64,000 nucleotides of DNA from Alloprevotella sp. Its GTDB lineage: Bacteria; Bacteroidota; Bacteroidia; Bacteroidales; Muribaculaceae. Within the stretch, counting starts at the first letter, position 1. Each line of letters opens with the position of its first letter. Made by a program: the position numbers and the translations under genes. Under the pieces are notes generated by a model, which searched no databases, was not told the origin of the DNA, and worked only from the letters and a program-made list of their open reading frames with translations. Below are positions 27,595 to 36,167 of the stretch, piece by piece. The DNA lies in the NCBI GenBank assembly GCA_023663135.1, contig JAMPIE010000003.1:87597-151596 (forward strand), given 5' to 3'.

Positions 27595-29427
27595 TCAGGC
27601 TTTTGTGCGCTCAAGATTGTTGATGGCTTCGGTGGCCCGCTCGTAGAGCTGTCGAGGGGCATCGGCCTCGGTGGGAGTGTAGCGAGCAAGCTCGCATGCG
27701 TCGATGACGTCGGTAAACAGGCGGGCCATCTCGGTGCCTCGCTCGCCGTAGCGAGCCGTGAGGGTGTCGGCCACTGTCGTGCGTGTGAGCTGTGAGGGGT
27801 TGAGGCGGAGCTTGTCGCCGAGGTAGCCCCAAAGGGCGCGCAAGAGTTCTTCGTGGTACTTGGCTGTCTCCCCCTTGTCGAGCAGGGTCTTGGCGGCGGA
27901 GAGGCGCTTGCGGGCGGTCTTGCTTGCGCGCGCATTTCGACGACCGGTCACGTCGGCCATGGCGCGGGCATGCTTGCCATAAGCTGCTGTGGCTCCGATG
28001 AGTGCTAAGATGAGGAGGAGGTAGATGGCCCAATACCACCATTGGAGAGCCACAGGACGTAGCTCCTTGATGGAGCCGGAGACACCGAGGCGTATGTGGC
28101 GTATGTCGGTGTTCTTAGCCTCGATGTCTTTGCGGTCGCGGTCGGAGACAGGGGTAGATGCTCCTTTCACCACATGGATGGGGTAGGAGGGTGTGGTGAG
28201 GGTTACATACTTGGCTGTTGCGGGATCGAAGTAGACAAACTTATCGGAGCCGATAGTGAAATTGCCTGTTGTTGTGGGCACGAAGGTATACTCGATGGTC
28301 ATCGTGCCGGCAATATTGGCTCCGCTCAAACGGGTGTCGGTCTCAGCCTTGGGCGTATATTGCTCAAACTCAGAGGGGAAGTCGATGGTTGGCTCTTTGA
28401 GATACTTGATGTTGCCCGAGCCGGAGATGGTGTAGATGAGAGTAGCGGGATCGTTAGTCCGGAATGAGTTGCCAACGAGGCGAGAGTCGATGGAGAATTT
28501 ACCGACAGCACCGTTAAACCCGTCAGGGGCAGGAGAGGGGAGGGGTTTTACGGTGAGCGATGCCGAGTTGCTCGTCACCTTAATGTCGCGCTCCACGGGA
28601 TTGCGCATCGTGACGAAGCCCATGTTGACCTGTTCATACTGGATGACCGACATGTCGTAGTTGCCGGAATTGATGGTAATCTTGCCCGATTTCTGGGGGA
28701 AGAGGATGCAGCGTTTGAGAACGGCCGTGTAATAGTCCTGGTCATTGTAGCGCTCCACCTCGTTGAGGGCGGGGCGGACATCGAGCTCCTCAATCAGGCA
28801 GCCGTCAAAGGAGGGCTGGATGGTCGGGCGGAATGATGATATATTATATTTGGTATAGAGCTTGATGGTACACTCCACGGGCTCTTGTTCGTAGACATTG
28901 TTGCGGGCCAGGATGATGCGCACAATGACATCGTTGGCGTTGACGGCGCGACCCGACGATTGAGTGTCGATGTCGTCAATCGACACTTGCGGATGCCCTT
29001 GTGAACCGCCATACCCTCCTGCGCCCTGCTGGCCTGCGTTGGGATCGTCAACGACAGTAAAAGATGCCGGACGTGTCCGATAGGTCTTGCCTCCCGAGGA
29101 GATGGAGGCCTCTCCAATGGTGTAAGTCCCAGGCTTGCCGGCACGATAGGTGTAGGTGAAGTCGATAGATGAAGAGGAGGTGGCCTGTCCGTTGATCACC
29201 TGATAGCTCTGGCGGGTGCTCTGGGCAGGTCCGAAAAGAAGCTCACACCCCTCTATCTGTGGCACTCTTAGGGCCGAGGGGTCGTCGCCATTGGCGAGAC
29301 GAAAGGTGACGGCAAACTTTTGGCCCGACCTGACGCGCTGTGGTGCCTGGACCGAGAATGAGGTCTGGGCCAAGGCCGGCAAGGCAATCAGAGCAAAGAG
29401 CCATAGGATGGTTATGAGTCGTTTCAT
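27595..29427 (-). CDS. batD: BatD: membrane-anchored beta-rich protein
   Basis: 610 residues with a signal peptide (LITILWLFALIALPALAQ). A periplasmic region of immunoglobulin-like beta domains of the BatD/oxygen-tolerance type follows (VRSGQKFAVTFRL, FTYTYRAGKPGTYTIGEASI, DPATLIYTISGSGNIKYLKEP as a hallmark). One transmembrane helix near 455-475 (WWYWAIYLLLILALIGATAA) precedes a basic cytoplasmic tail of about 135 residues. A glycine-rich patch (GAGGYGGSQG) occurs near 140. The gene is part of the tightly spaced bat operon. Confidence 0.9.
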   Translation of the reverse strand: MKRLITILWLFALIALPALAQTSFSVQAPQRVRSGQKFAVTFRLANGDDPSALRVPQIEGCELLFGPAQSTRQSYQVINGQATSSSSIDFTYTYRAGKPGTYTIGEASISSGGKTYRTRPASFTVVDDPNAGQQGAGGYGGSQGHPQVSIDDIDTQSSGRAVNANDVIVRIILARNNVYEQEPVECTIKLYTKYNISSFRPTIQPSFDGCLIEELDVRPALNEVERYNDQDYYTAVLKRCILFPQKSGKITINSGNYDMSVIQYEQVNMGFVTMRNPVERDIKVTSNSASLTVKPLPSPAPDGFNGAVGKFSIDSRLVGNSFRTNDPATLIYTISGSGNIKYLKEPTIDFPSEFEQYTPKAETDTRLSGANIAGTMTIEYTFVPTTTGNFTIGSDKFVYFDPATAKYVTLTTPSYPIHVVKGASTPVSDRDRKDIEAKNTDIRHIRLGVSGSIKELRPVALQWWYWAIYLLLILALIGATAAYGKHARAMADVTGRRNARASKTARKRLSAAKTLLDKGETAKYHEELLRALWGYLGDKLRLNPSQLTRTTVADTLTARYGERGTEMARLFTDVIDACELARYTPTEADAPRQLYERATEAINNLERTKA

Positions 29428-29472
29428 GATGATGATGAAGTGGAGTGGGGGGGGAGGGACGAGTGTGGGGGA

Positions 29473-30387
29473 TTACCAGGGGTTGGTGACTCGGCGGCGC
29501 TTAGCAGCCTCGGCTTTGCGGCGCTCAGCCTCAACGCGGCGGCGTGTAGCGGCCTCCTCGTTTTCCATAGCCTTGAGGATCTGCTCGGCATTGGCATCGC
29601 TCATGCCCGAACGCTGACGGTCAGGCTTCTCTTTCTTGTCCTGGTCTTGACCCTGATTTTGATCTTTGTTTTGGTCTTGATCTTTTTTGTCTTTGTCTTG
29701 ACTCTTGTCCTGGTCTTGGTTTTGATTTTTATTGTCTTGGTTTTGGTCTTTGTTGTCCTGATTCTGGTTTTGGTTCTGGTCTTTATTGTCCTTATTCTGG
29801 TCGTTTTGCTGCTGCTCTTGGAGCTTAAGCTGGGCCAGACGAAGGTTTTGGCGCGCCTTGTCATCGGAGGGGTCGATGCGGAGGGCACGCTTGTAGCTCT
29901 CTATGGCTGCCTTGAAGTCGTTGTTGTTGAAGGCAATGTTGCCAAGGTTGAAGTTGGCCAGCTCGGCAATGTGGCGTTCGGCATCGGTCATGTCTTGGCG
30001 CAGGGAGCTTAGGTCGGATAGGAGCTTATGGGCCTCCCCCATCGGGTTGTTGTCGGCGTTGGGGTCGGCCGAGCCGCTCTGCCTTATGTAGGCCGCGGCG
30101 AGGTTGAAACGCGCCTCGGGCGAGGAGGGGTTTTGCTCGAGGGCTTTTTTATACATGGTCTCGGCTTCGGCAAAGCGCTTTTGGTGGTAGAGGCGGTTGC
30201 CGTCGACAATATAATTGCGCTCGTATCGGTTTGACGCAGGTCCGACCGGGGCTGCGGCGGTTTGGGCGTCGCCGGCGGAACTGGCTGCAACGGCAGGGAC
30301 GCCCAATGCGAGGAGAGCCAAGGAGATACTCAGGGCTCTGAACGAAGCCCGGGCGGTGGAGAGCAGTGTCGAGGTCATCATCATCAT
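29473..30387 (-). CDS. batC: BatC: TPR protein with D/Q/N/K-rich linker
   Basis: 304 residues. A signal-like hydrophobic region (SLALLALGVPAVAAS) and TPR repeats near 55-175 are followed by about 60 residues built almost only of Asp, Gln, Asn and Lys (units such as DQNQ, DNKD, QDKD), and then by a charged helix ending KRRRVTNPW. The start at 30387 overlaps the batB stop as ATGA and fits coupling. Four consecutive ATG codons (30387, 30384, 30381, 30378) make the exact start ambiguous; a longer frame to 30423 would overlap batB further. Confidence 0.85.
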   Translation of the reverse strand: MMMMTSTLLSTARASFRALSISLALLALGVPAVAASSAGDAQTAAAPVGPASNRYERNYIVDGNRLYHQKRFAEAETMYKKALEQNPSSPEARFNLAAAYIRQSGSADPNADNNPMGEAHKLLSDLSSLRQDMTDAERHIAELANFNLGNIAFNNNDFKAAIESYKRALRIDPSDDKARQNLRLAQLKLQEQQQNDQNKDNKDQNQNQNQDNKDQNQDNKNQNQDQDKSQDKDKKDQDQNKDQNQGQDQDKKEKPDRQRSGMSDANAEQILKAMENEEAATRRRVEAERRKAEAAKRRRVTNPW

Positions 30388-31442
30388 TTGGCTTTTGAGA
30401 AGAAGTTGATGCCGCGAAGCCATGAGATCTTGCGGTAAGGTATGATGGTGTCGATAAGGAGTGTCACCAGGGCCAGGATGGCCACAATGGGGAAGAGCTC
30501 AGCCGAGGGAGAGGCGGTCAGTCGCTGATACTCTGCGCGGGTGAGCTTAGAGAGCTGGGCGTCGAGGTCGGAGACCACGGCGGGGTCGGCTCCCTGGAGG
30601 TAAATGCCATGGCCGGCTTTGGCTATCTCGCGAGCCATCTCCTCGTTGAGGGCAGTGACCACAACTTGGCCGTTATCGTCGGTGAGATATTTGCCGGTGC
30701 CCATCCCCTTGGGTGTGGGAATTGGGGCGCCAGAGGCTGAGCCGAGGCCAATTACATCAACCTGAATGCCGGCCTCAGCGGCTCGTGCAGCCTCGGCGCG
30801 TGCATCATCTTCAAAGTTCTCTCCATCGGTGATCACCACTATGGCCTTATCCATTTCACTGTCGGGGGTGAAGGAGTTCATAGCCATGTCAATTGCCGAG
30901 CCTATGGCAGTGCCCTGGGTGGGGACCATCTCGGTCGATAGGTCGTCGATAAACATTTTGGCCGAGATATAATCAGAGGTGATGGGGAGCTGAGTGTAGC
31001 TCTCGCCGGCAAAGACTATGAGGCCTATCTTGTCGTTTTGGAGCTTATCTATCAGTTTTTCAAGGATGAACTTGGCGCGGCGCAGACGGGAGACGCCGCC
31101 GGGATCGTCGGTAGAGGAGGCGAGCATGGAGTTGCTGACGTCGAGGCAAATCATAAGCTCAATGCCTCGGGTGGAACTTGTCTCGGTGGCCTCCGTGGCA
31201 TTGGATGGAGCTATAGGCCGAGCAATGGCAATGATGATGAGGGCAAGGGCAAGGAGCTCCAGCGAAATTTTTATCCATCCGGTGTAGCGAGATGCTTCAG
31301 GCATCAGTCTGGCTATGACTGCGGGGCGGCCGAAGCGCCGGAGCTTGCGGCTGCGCGCGTTACGGGCGAGGAGCCAAAGGATGGCAATCGCCGGAACGAC
31401 AAGGAGCAGGTAGAGATATTGCGGGTTGACGAAGGTAATCAT
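30384..31442 (-). CDS. batB: BatB: von Willebrand A-domain membrane protein
   Basis: 352 residues. N-terminal membrane helices (about 8-25 and 55-75) flank a linker; a VWA domain follows with the MIDAS motif DVSNSM (about 97-102) and conserved TDGENF. A C-terminal helix near 320-338 completes a three-helix topology. VWA proteins of this type work with MoxR ATPases. It overlaps batC by ATGA and starts 3 nt from the batA stop. Confidence 0.92.
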   Translation of the reverse strand: MITFVNPQYLYLLLVVPAIAILWLLARNARSRKLRRFGRPAVIARLMPEASRYTGWIKISLELLALALIIIAIARPIAPSNATEATETSSTRGIELMICLDVSNSMLASSTDDPGGVSRLRRAKFILEKLIDKLQNDKIGLIVFAGESYTQLPITSDYISAKMFIDDLSTEMVPTQGTAIGSAIDMAMNSFTPDSEMDKAIVVITDGENFEDDARAEAARAAEAGIQVDVIGLGSASGAPIPTPKGMGTGKYLTDDNGQVVVTALNEEMAREIAKAGHGIYLQGADPAVVSDLDAQLSKLTRAEYQRLTASPSAELFPIVAILALVTLLIDTIIPYRKISWLRGINFFSKAK

Positions 31443-31445
31443 GTC

Positions 31446-32432
31446 TTAGGGGATGGAACGGAGGATAGTGGAGCGGCAGATGAGCTCAATGACAAGGATG
31501 AGAGCAGCCAAAAGTGCCCAAGGTAGGAAGTTGTCTTCTGTATGGGTGAAGTTACGGACGTCAATGGCGGTCTTTTCCAGCGAGTCAATCTCTTTGAAAA
31601 TTTCGGCAAGGACGTTGTTGCCGGTGGCGCGGAAATATTTGCCGCCGGTGGTGGCGGCAATCTGTTTGAGAGTGGTCTCGTCGATCACCACGGGCATGTT
31701 GACATACTCTATGCGACCAAAGGCGTTTTCGGAGGGATAAGGCGCATTGCCGTTACGCCCAATGCCGATGGTATAGACCTTTATGCCGAGCTTTCGGGCA
31801 ATCTCGGCGGCTGTGGCCGGAGCCACTATGCCGGTGTTGTTGGAGCCGTCGGTGAGCAGTATGATGCTCTTGCTCTTGGCCTTGCCTTCTTTGATGCGGT
31901 TGATTGCGGTGGCCAGGCCGTCGCCTATGGCGGTGTTGTCTTCGAGCATCCCCATGTGGATGTCGTTGATATAGTTGACGAGCAAGGCACGGTCGGTGGT
32001 CATCGGGACGGCAGTGAAGGCCTCGCCGGCAAAGATTACTACGCCGATATTGTCGCTCTCTCGGCCGGCAACAAACTGAGCTGCTACTTGCTTGGCGGCC
32101 TCAAATCGGTCGGGCTTGAAGTCGCGGGCGAGCATCGAGGTGGATAAATCGAGGGCGAGTACTATGTCGGTGCCTTCGGTGGAGGTGGAGCTCCACTTGT
32201 CGCGGGTCTGGGGCCGGGCAAGCACCACTATCAAGGCAGCAATGGCGGCCAGGCGCACAAAGAAGAGGGCATGGAGCAACAGAGCCTTACCCGAACGCCG
32301 ACATGCGGCAAAGGGGGCTATGGATGATATGGCCATCGGGGCATGCAGTCGGCCTCGTTTCCATATAAACCATGCTATGTAGGGGATGATTATGAGCAGT
32401 CCCCAAAGAATGTCGGGGTTGGCAAATGTCAT
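31446..32432 (-). CDS. batA: BatA: von Willebrand A-domain membrane protein
   Basis: 328 residues, paralogue of BatB. It begins MTFANPDILWGLLIIIPYIAWFIWKRGR (first membrane helix). The second helix is near 56-75 (FVRLAAIAALIVVLARPQ). The VWA domain has the MIDAS motif DLSTSM (about 94-99) and LTDGSNNTG. A last helix lies near 300-320. Its ATG overlaps the stop of the upstream gene (ATGA). Confidence 0.92.
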   Translation of the reverse strand: MTFANPDILWGLLIIIPYIAWFIWKRGRLHAPMAISSIAPFAACRRSGKALLLHALFFVRLAAIAALIVVLARPQTRDKWSSTSTEGTDIVLALDLSTSMLARDFKPDRFEAAKQVAAQFVAGRESDNIGVVIFAGEAFTAVPMTTDRALLVNYINDIHMGMLEDNTAIGDGLATAINRIKEGKAKSKSIILLTDGSNNTGIVAPATAAEIARKLGIKVYTIGIGRNGNAPYPSENAFGRIEYVNMPVVIDETTLKQIAATTGGKYFRATGNNVLAEIFKEIDSLEKTAIDVRNFTHTEDNFLPWALLAALILVIELICRSTILRSIP

Positions 32433-33448
32433 TGTTCCTTAGGCGTCTTGTCGGTTGATGATTGCTGGTCGGGGGATGTGGGCTGGAGAAGAGGGCGTGT
32501 GTCGTTAATAAACTTCACGGCGTGGGTCATGGCGGCAGTGTTGTCGTCGGGCAAGGGGCGCACCTTTGCAAACTTGACGAAGTCGGCCATCTCCAAGATG
32601 CGCCCCATAAGCGAGGAGGATAGGCGAGTGTCGTCGTTGGAGTTCAGGGCGTGGCGTATCTGTGTGGAGGTCATCTCCATGGCATTGATGCCAAAGCGGT
32701 CGTGGAGATAGACGCGCAGGATGTCGGTAAGCCGGGTGTAATATTGTTTTTCTTCGCCGCGCTGACAGAGGTTTTCCTCGCGCAGTACATTGAGCTGACG
32801 TAGGGCCACTGTGACGGGGCTCTCTTTCTTGACCGGTGTGGCCGGGATAACAGGGACTCCTCGGCGCTTGCGTATATATATATAGGTGGCACCGGCGAGT
32901 AGGGCGAGAACAAGGATAATCCAGAGTCCATAACGCGCCATCCAGTCGGGCAGATAGTCGAGCAGCTGACGATTGGGGCTGACCACGTCGGCATAATCGT
33001 GAATTGACTTGAGGGAGTCTACGGGGATAGGATATACCTTGATGACCGTCTCATTGGATGGGAATGAAGAGTCGGGGCCGAGGTAGAGCACCGGGGGTAG
33101 GGTATAGACACCTGAGTCAAAGCCTTGGATGATGATGTCGCGGAGGATGCGAGCACGCCCGCCGCCCAGGTCGGTCACCTCTGCCGGCGTGATATGAGCC
33201 ACTTCGATAGACTGCTTGATGGAGTCGGGAATGTTGAGGATCACCTCGGTGGCCGAGGAGTCGGCGGCGTTAATGGTGCCGAATATCTCGACATGGAGGG
33301 CCGTCTGTCGCCCCATCTCAAGAGTGGCCGAGTCAAGACTGGCCTTCACCACTATGTCGGTAGCCGAGGCAGTGGCTGTGAATGTGATGGCAACCGCGAG
33401 GAGCATCAGGCTCATAAGTCGCAGGCCAATATTATAGTGAGTTGACAT
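32429..33448 (-). CDS. Bat-operon membrane protein, BatD/DUF4381-like
   Basis: 339 residues with a signal peptide, a periplasmic beta domain (about 25-140, SLDSATLEMGRQTALHVEIFG) resembling the BatD N-terminal fold, and one membrane helix near 170-190 (YGLWIILVLALLAGATYIYI). The C-terminal cytoplasmic helical domain (about 205-315) contains YYTRLTDILRVYLHDRFGINAMEMT, which recurs in DUF4381-like proteins of MoxR-VWA operons. Its position between DUF58 and batA is standard for Bacteroidales. ATG 33448 is preferred over a TTG at 33454. Confidence 0.8.
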   Translation of the reverse strand: MSTHYNIGLRLMSLMLLAVAITFTATASATDIVVKASLDSATLEMGRQTALHVEIFGTINAADSSATEVILNIPDSIKQSIEVAHITPAEVTDLGGGRARILRDIIIQGFDSGVYTLPPVLYLGPDSSFPSNETVIKVYPIPVDSLKSIHDYADVVSPNRQLLDYLPDWMARYGLWIILVLALLAGATYIYIRKRRGVPVIPATPVKKESPVTVALRQLNVLREENLCQRGEEKQYYTRLTDILRVYLHDRFGINAMEMTSTQIRHALNSNDDTRLSSSLMGRILEMADFVKFAKVRPLPDDNTAAMTHAVKFINDTRPLLQPTSPDQQSSTDKTPKEQ

Positions 33449-33463
33449 GGTCAAGAAGGGGGA

Positions 33464-34339
33464 TTAATGAGCGCTGCGTCGGCGGAAAAGGCTCATAAGT
33501 GCGGCAACATAGTCTTCGTCGGTGGCAACGGATGCCATATCGACTCGTGCTCGCTGCATGGCGTCGGTCATGGCCTGCTGTCGTTCATACCACCATTTGC
33601 TGTAGGCCTTCCTCACCTTCTTGGATGAGGTGTCGACCCATTGCTCGCGGCCGCTCTCGAGGTCGGCCAAGCGTATGAGCCCCACGTCGGGCATCGAGGC
33701 GTCTCTTTTATCATATACCTGAAGGGCTATTACATCGTGGCGATTACCGGCCACAGCGAGAGCTTTGGAGTAGTCGTGGGAGTCAATGAAGTCTGAGATC
33801 AGGAATGTGGTGGCACGTTTTTTTAGGGCATCTGTGAAATATCGCAGAGCAGACGCAATGTCGGTTTCGGGACGCTCGGGCTTGAAGTCGAGCAACTCGC
33901 GTATGATAAAAAGGATGTGCTTGCGTCCTTTCTTGGGGGGAATGAATTTCTCTACCTTGTCGGAGAAGAAGAGCACTCCTATCTTATCGTTGTTCTGGAT
34001 GGCTGAGAAGGCAATGGTGGCGGCCACCTCGGCTATCATTTCGCGTTTGTTGGTGCCCACGGCGCCGAAGAGGCGCGAGCGGCTCACGTCAACCAAGAGC
34101 ATCACCGTGAGTTCGCGCTCCTCCTCATAGACCTTGACATAGGGATGATTGTGGCGCGCGGTGACGTTCCAGTCTATGTCGCGAATGTCGTCGCCATACT
34201 GGTATTCACGTACTTCCGAGAACATCATACCTCGGCCCTTGAAGGCGGTGTGATATTCGCCGGCAAATATGTTTTGGCTCAGACCGCGAGTCTTAATCTC
34301 GATCTTCCTTACTTTTTTGAGCAGGTCAGTGGCTTCCAC
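33464..34339 (-). CDS. DUF58 domain protein of the Bat operon
   Basis: 291 residues, cytosolic, starting at a GTG codon that aligns with the family N-terminus (M-E-A-T-D-L-L-K-K-V-R-K-I-E-I). It has the DUF58 core: FKGRGMMFSEVREYQYGDDIRDIDWNV (about 38-60) followed by a VWA-like domain with DVSRSRLFG. DUF58 proteins are encoded beside MoxR ATPases and are thought to connect them to the VWA proteins. The gap to the MoxR gene is 72 nt with no promoter seen. Confidence 0.9.
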   Translation of the reverse strand: MEATDLLKKVRKIEIKTRGLSQNIFAGEYHTAFKGRGMMFSEVREYQYGDDIRDIDWNVTARHNHPYVKVYEEERELTVMLLVDVSRSRLFGAVGTNKREMIAEVAATIAFSAIQNNDKIGVLFFSDKVEKFIPPKKGRKHILFIIRELLDFKPERPETDIASALRYFTDALKKRATTFLISDFIDSHDYSKALAVAGNRHDVIALQVYDKRDASMPDVGLIRLADLESGREQWVDTSSKKVRKAYSKWWYERQQAMTDAMQRARVDMASVATDEDYVAALMSLFRRRSAH

Positions 34340-34411
34340 GGGAGGCTATCGGTGAGGGTTGTTAACGTGTTGATTTGGAGTATAGGAGAGTGGAGAGGAG
34401 AGGTAGAGTGA

Positions 34412-35407
34412 TTAGGGCACCTCAATCTTGTCAAGTATCTCTGAGATGATTTCGTCTGTGGTGATGTTCTGAGCTTCAGCTTCATATGACAGACCTATGC
34501 GATGGCGCATCACGTCGTGGGCCACGGCGCGGACATCTTCGGGCACAACATATCCACGTCCATGTATGAAGGCATATGCGCGAGAGGCACGTGCCAGTGA
34601 GATGGAGGCTCGGGGCGATGCTCCATAGGCGATGATATCTTTGAGATCGGGTAGCTGATAGTCGGCAGGATAGCGAGTGGCAAACACGATGTCAACGATA
34701 TATCGCTCTATCTTTTCGTCGACATATATCTGCTCTACCACCTTCTGCGCCTCGGTGATCTCCTCGGGACGGAGCAGCGGCTGAACTTCCTTTGCCTTAG
34801 AGGCAATGTTTTGGCGAATAATCAGTCGCTCATCATCTTTGGTGGGATAGCCAATCACTACCTTGAGAAGGAAGCGGTCAACCTGTGCTTCGGGGAGGGG
34901 ATAGGTCCCCTCCTGTTCAATGGGATTTTGGGTGGCCATCACCAGGAAGGGAACAGGGAGGGCAAAGGTGGAGTCGCCGATAGTCACCTGCCGCTCCTGC
35001 ATGGCCTCAAGTAATGCGCTTTGCACCTTTGCCGGGGCACGGTTAATTTCATCGGCCAAAATAAAGTTGGCAAAGATGGGGCCTTTTTTGATTTGAAACG
35101 ACTCGTTTTTGACACTATAGATCATCGTACCGGTGACATCGGCCGGAAGAAGGTCAGGGGTGAACTGGATGCGTGAATATTTGGCATCGATAACCTGTGC
35201 AAGGGTCTTGATGGCGAGGGTCTTGGCCAAGCCCGGTACGCCTTCGAGGAGCACATGGCCATTTGACAGTAGGGCTATGACAAGCGATTCTACGAGATGT
35301 TTTTGGCCGACAATGGTCTGGTCCATGCCGCGCAAGACAAGGTCGACAAACCGGCTCTTCCCGGCTACGAGCTCATTAAGCTCACGGATGTTAATATTTT
35401 CGCTCAT
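34412..35407 (-). CDS. MoxR-family AAA+ ATPase
   Basis: 331 residues. The start at 35407 (MSENINIRELN) is preferred to the ATG 33 nt upstream. Walker A is GVPGLAKT (about 53-60) and Walker B is ILADEINRAP (about 113-122). The MoxR-specific segment MATQNPIEQEGTYPLPEAQ(V)DRF follows. MoxR proteins act as chaperone-like ATPases on VWA partners, here BatA and BatB. It is the first gene of the eight-gene operon and is transcribed away from the AlkD-like gene. Confidence 0.95.
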   Translation of the reverse strand: MSENINIRELNELVAGKSRFVDLVLRGMDQTIVGQKHLVESLVIALLSNGHVLLEGVPGLAKTLAIKTLAQVIDAKYSRIQFTPDLLPADVTGTMIYSVKNESFQIKKGPIFANFILADEINRAPAKVQSALLEAMQERQVTIGDSTFALPVPFLVMATQNPIEQEGTYPLPEAQVDRFLLKVVIGYPTKDDERLIIRQNIASKAKEVQPLLRPEEITEAQKVVEQIYVDEKIERYIVDIVFATRYPADYQLPDLKDIIAYGASPRASISLARASRAYAFIHGRGYVVPEDVRAVAHDVMRHRIGLSYEAEAQNITTDEIISEILDKIEVP

Positions 35408-35451
35408 AAAGATATGGGTGAGGATGGGCGTTGAAGTCAAATTTTGAGGAA

Positions 35452-35459
35452 CAAAATTA
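35452..35459 (-). promoter_or_regulatory. Possible -7 element of the Bat operon
   Basis: TAATTTTG on the minus strand 45 nt above the MoxR start. A TTTG lies upstream, but at only 15 nt spacing, so the promoter is not fully consensus. Confidence 0.45.
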
Positions 35460-35589
35460 TATCTTATAACAATGCAAATGGATTAAATGAATGTTAAAAT
35501 TAGCTTTTTTTGTTAAAAAGTCATTCCTTCTTCTTTGGTGATGTCATGATTTATACGGCTATTTCGGCGTTTCGTAATGCTATTTTGCT

Positions 35590-35597
35590 TATTTTTG
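35590..35597 (+). promoter_or_regulatory. Possible -7 element of the AlkD-like gene
   Basis: TATTTTTG on the plus strand 21 nt before the ATG. No TTTG is found at the ideal -33 distance. Confidence 0.45.
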
Positions 35598-35618
35598 CAA
35601 TAAAAACCAGTCTGAGTT

Positions 35619-36167
35619 ATGTATAACAAGATGCAAGAGGTTAAGCGCGACATGTATGCTATGCGAAATGGTGTCGTGGCCGAGACGCTTCGTCGCGCCG
35701 GCTCCCCCTATCGGTTTATTATGGGAGTCAATATCCCTCAACTTAAGGAGATTGCTCAGCGATATGGGGCCGACATGGAGCTTGCTGCGATGCTAAGGGC
35801 CGATGTGGCCTGTCGTGAGAGCCAGCTTCTTGCTCCGATGATTGTCCCTCGGGGCGTTTTGAAAGTAGATGAGGCGCTTGAGTGGCTGTCGGGACTGACC
35901 AGCCACGAGGCTGTCGACATCTTATGCCACTCTCTTTTGAGGCATGAGGGATATGCACTGGAGCTTGCTCGACAGTGCCTTGTTCCCTCGGTGCCTGCGA
36001 TTCTTGCCTATGCCGGTGTGAGGCTGCTGTGGAACTTGGTCAATGTTAATCCATCTGAGGTGAAGGCCATGGCCATGGCCGAGTCTGCCAAGGGGCGTGA
36101 GTCAACGCATGTAGAGATGGCGCGTATCATTGAGGAAGTCGATTTTTTGATGGACACTAACGCTTGA
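35619..36167 (+). CDS. AlkD-like HEAT-repeat DNA alkylation repair protein
   Basis: 182 all-helical residues. Features of the DNA alkylation repair (AlkD/AlkC) HEAT-repeat family are the N-terminal SPYRFIMGVNIPQLKEIAQRYG (about 29-50) and VRLLWNLV near 130. Canonical AlkD is about 230 residues, so this is a shortened member. The family excises alkylated bases, but activity is not assured for short members. The 3' end overlaps the 3' end of the convergent EamA gene by 11 nt. The second in-frame Met at residue 5 is an alternative start. Confidence 0.78.
   Translation: MYNKMQEVKRDMYAMRNGVVAETLRRAGSPYRFIMGVNIPQLKEIAQRYGADMELAAMLRADVACRESQLLAPMIVPRGVLKVDEALEWLSGLTSHEAVDILCHSLLRHEGYALELARQCLVPSVPAILAYAGVRLLWNLVNVNPSEVKAMAMAESAKGRESTHVEMARIIEEVDFLMDTNA

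Noticed and set aside
29601..29888. Repetitive Thr/Lys/Arg frame within batC, considered as a separate gene or tandem repeat array
   Set aside because: It is the out-of-frame reading of BatC's D/Q/N/K linker.
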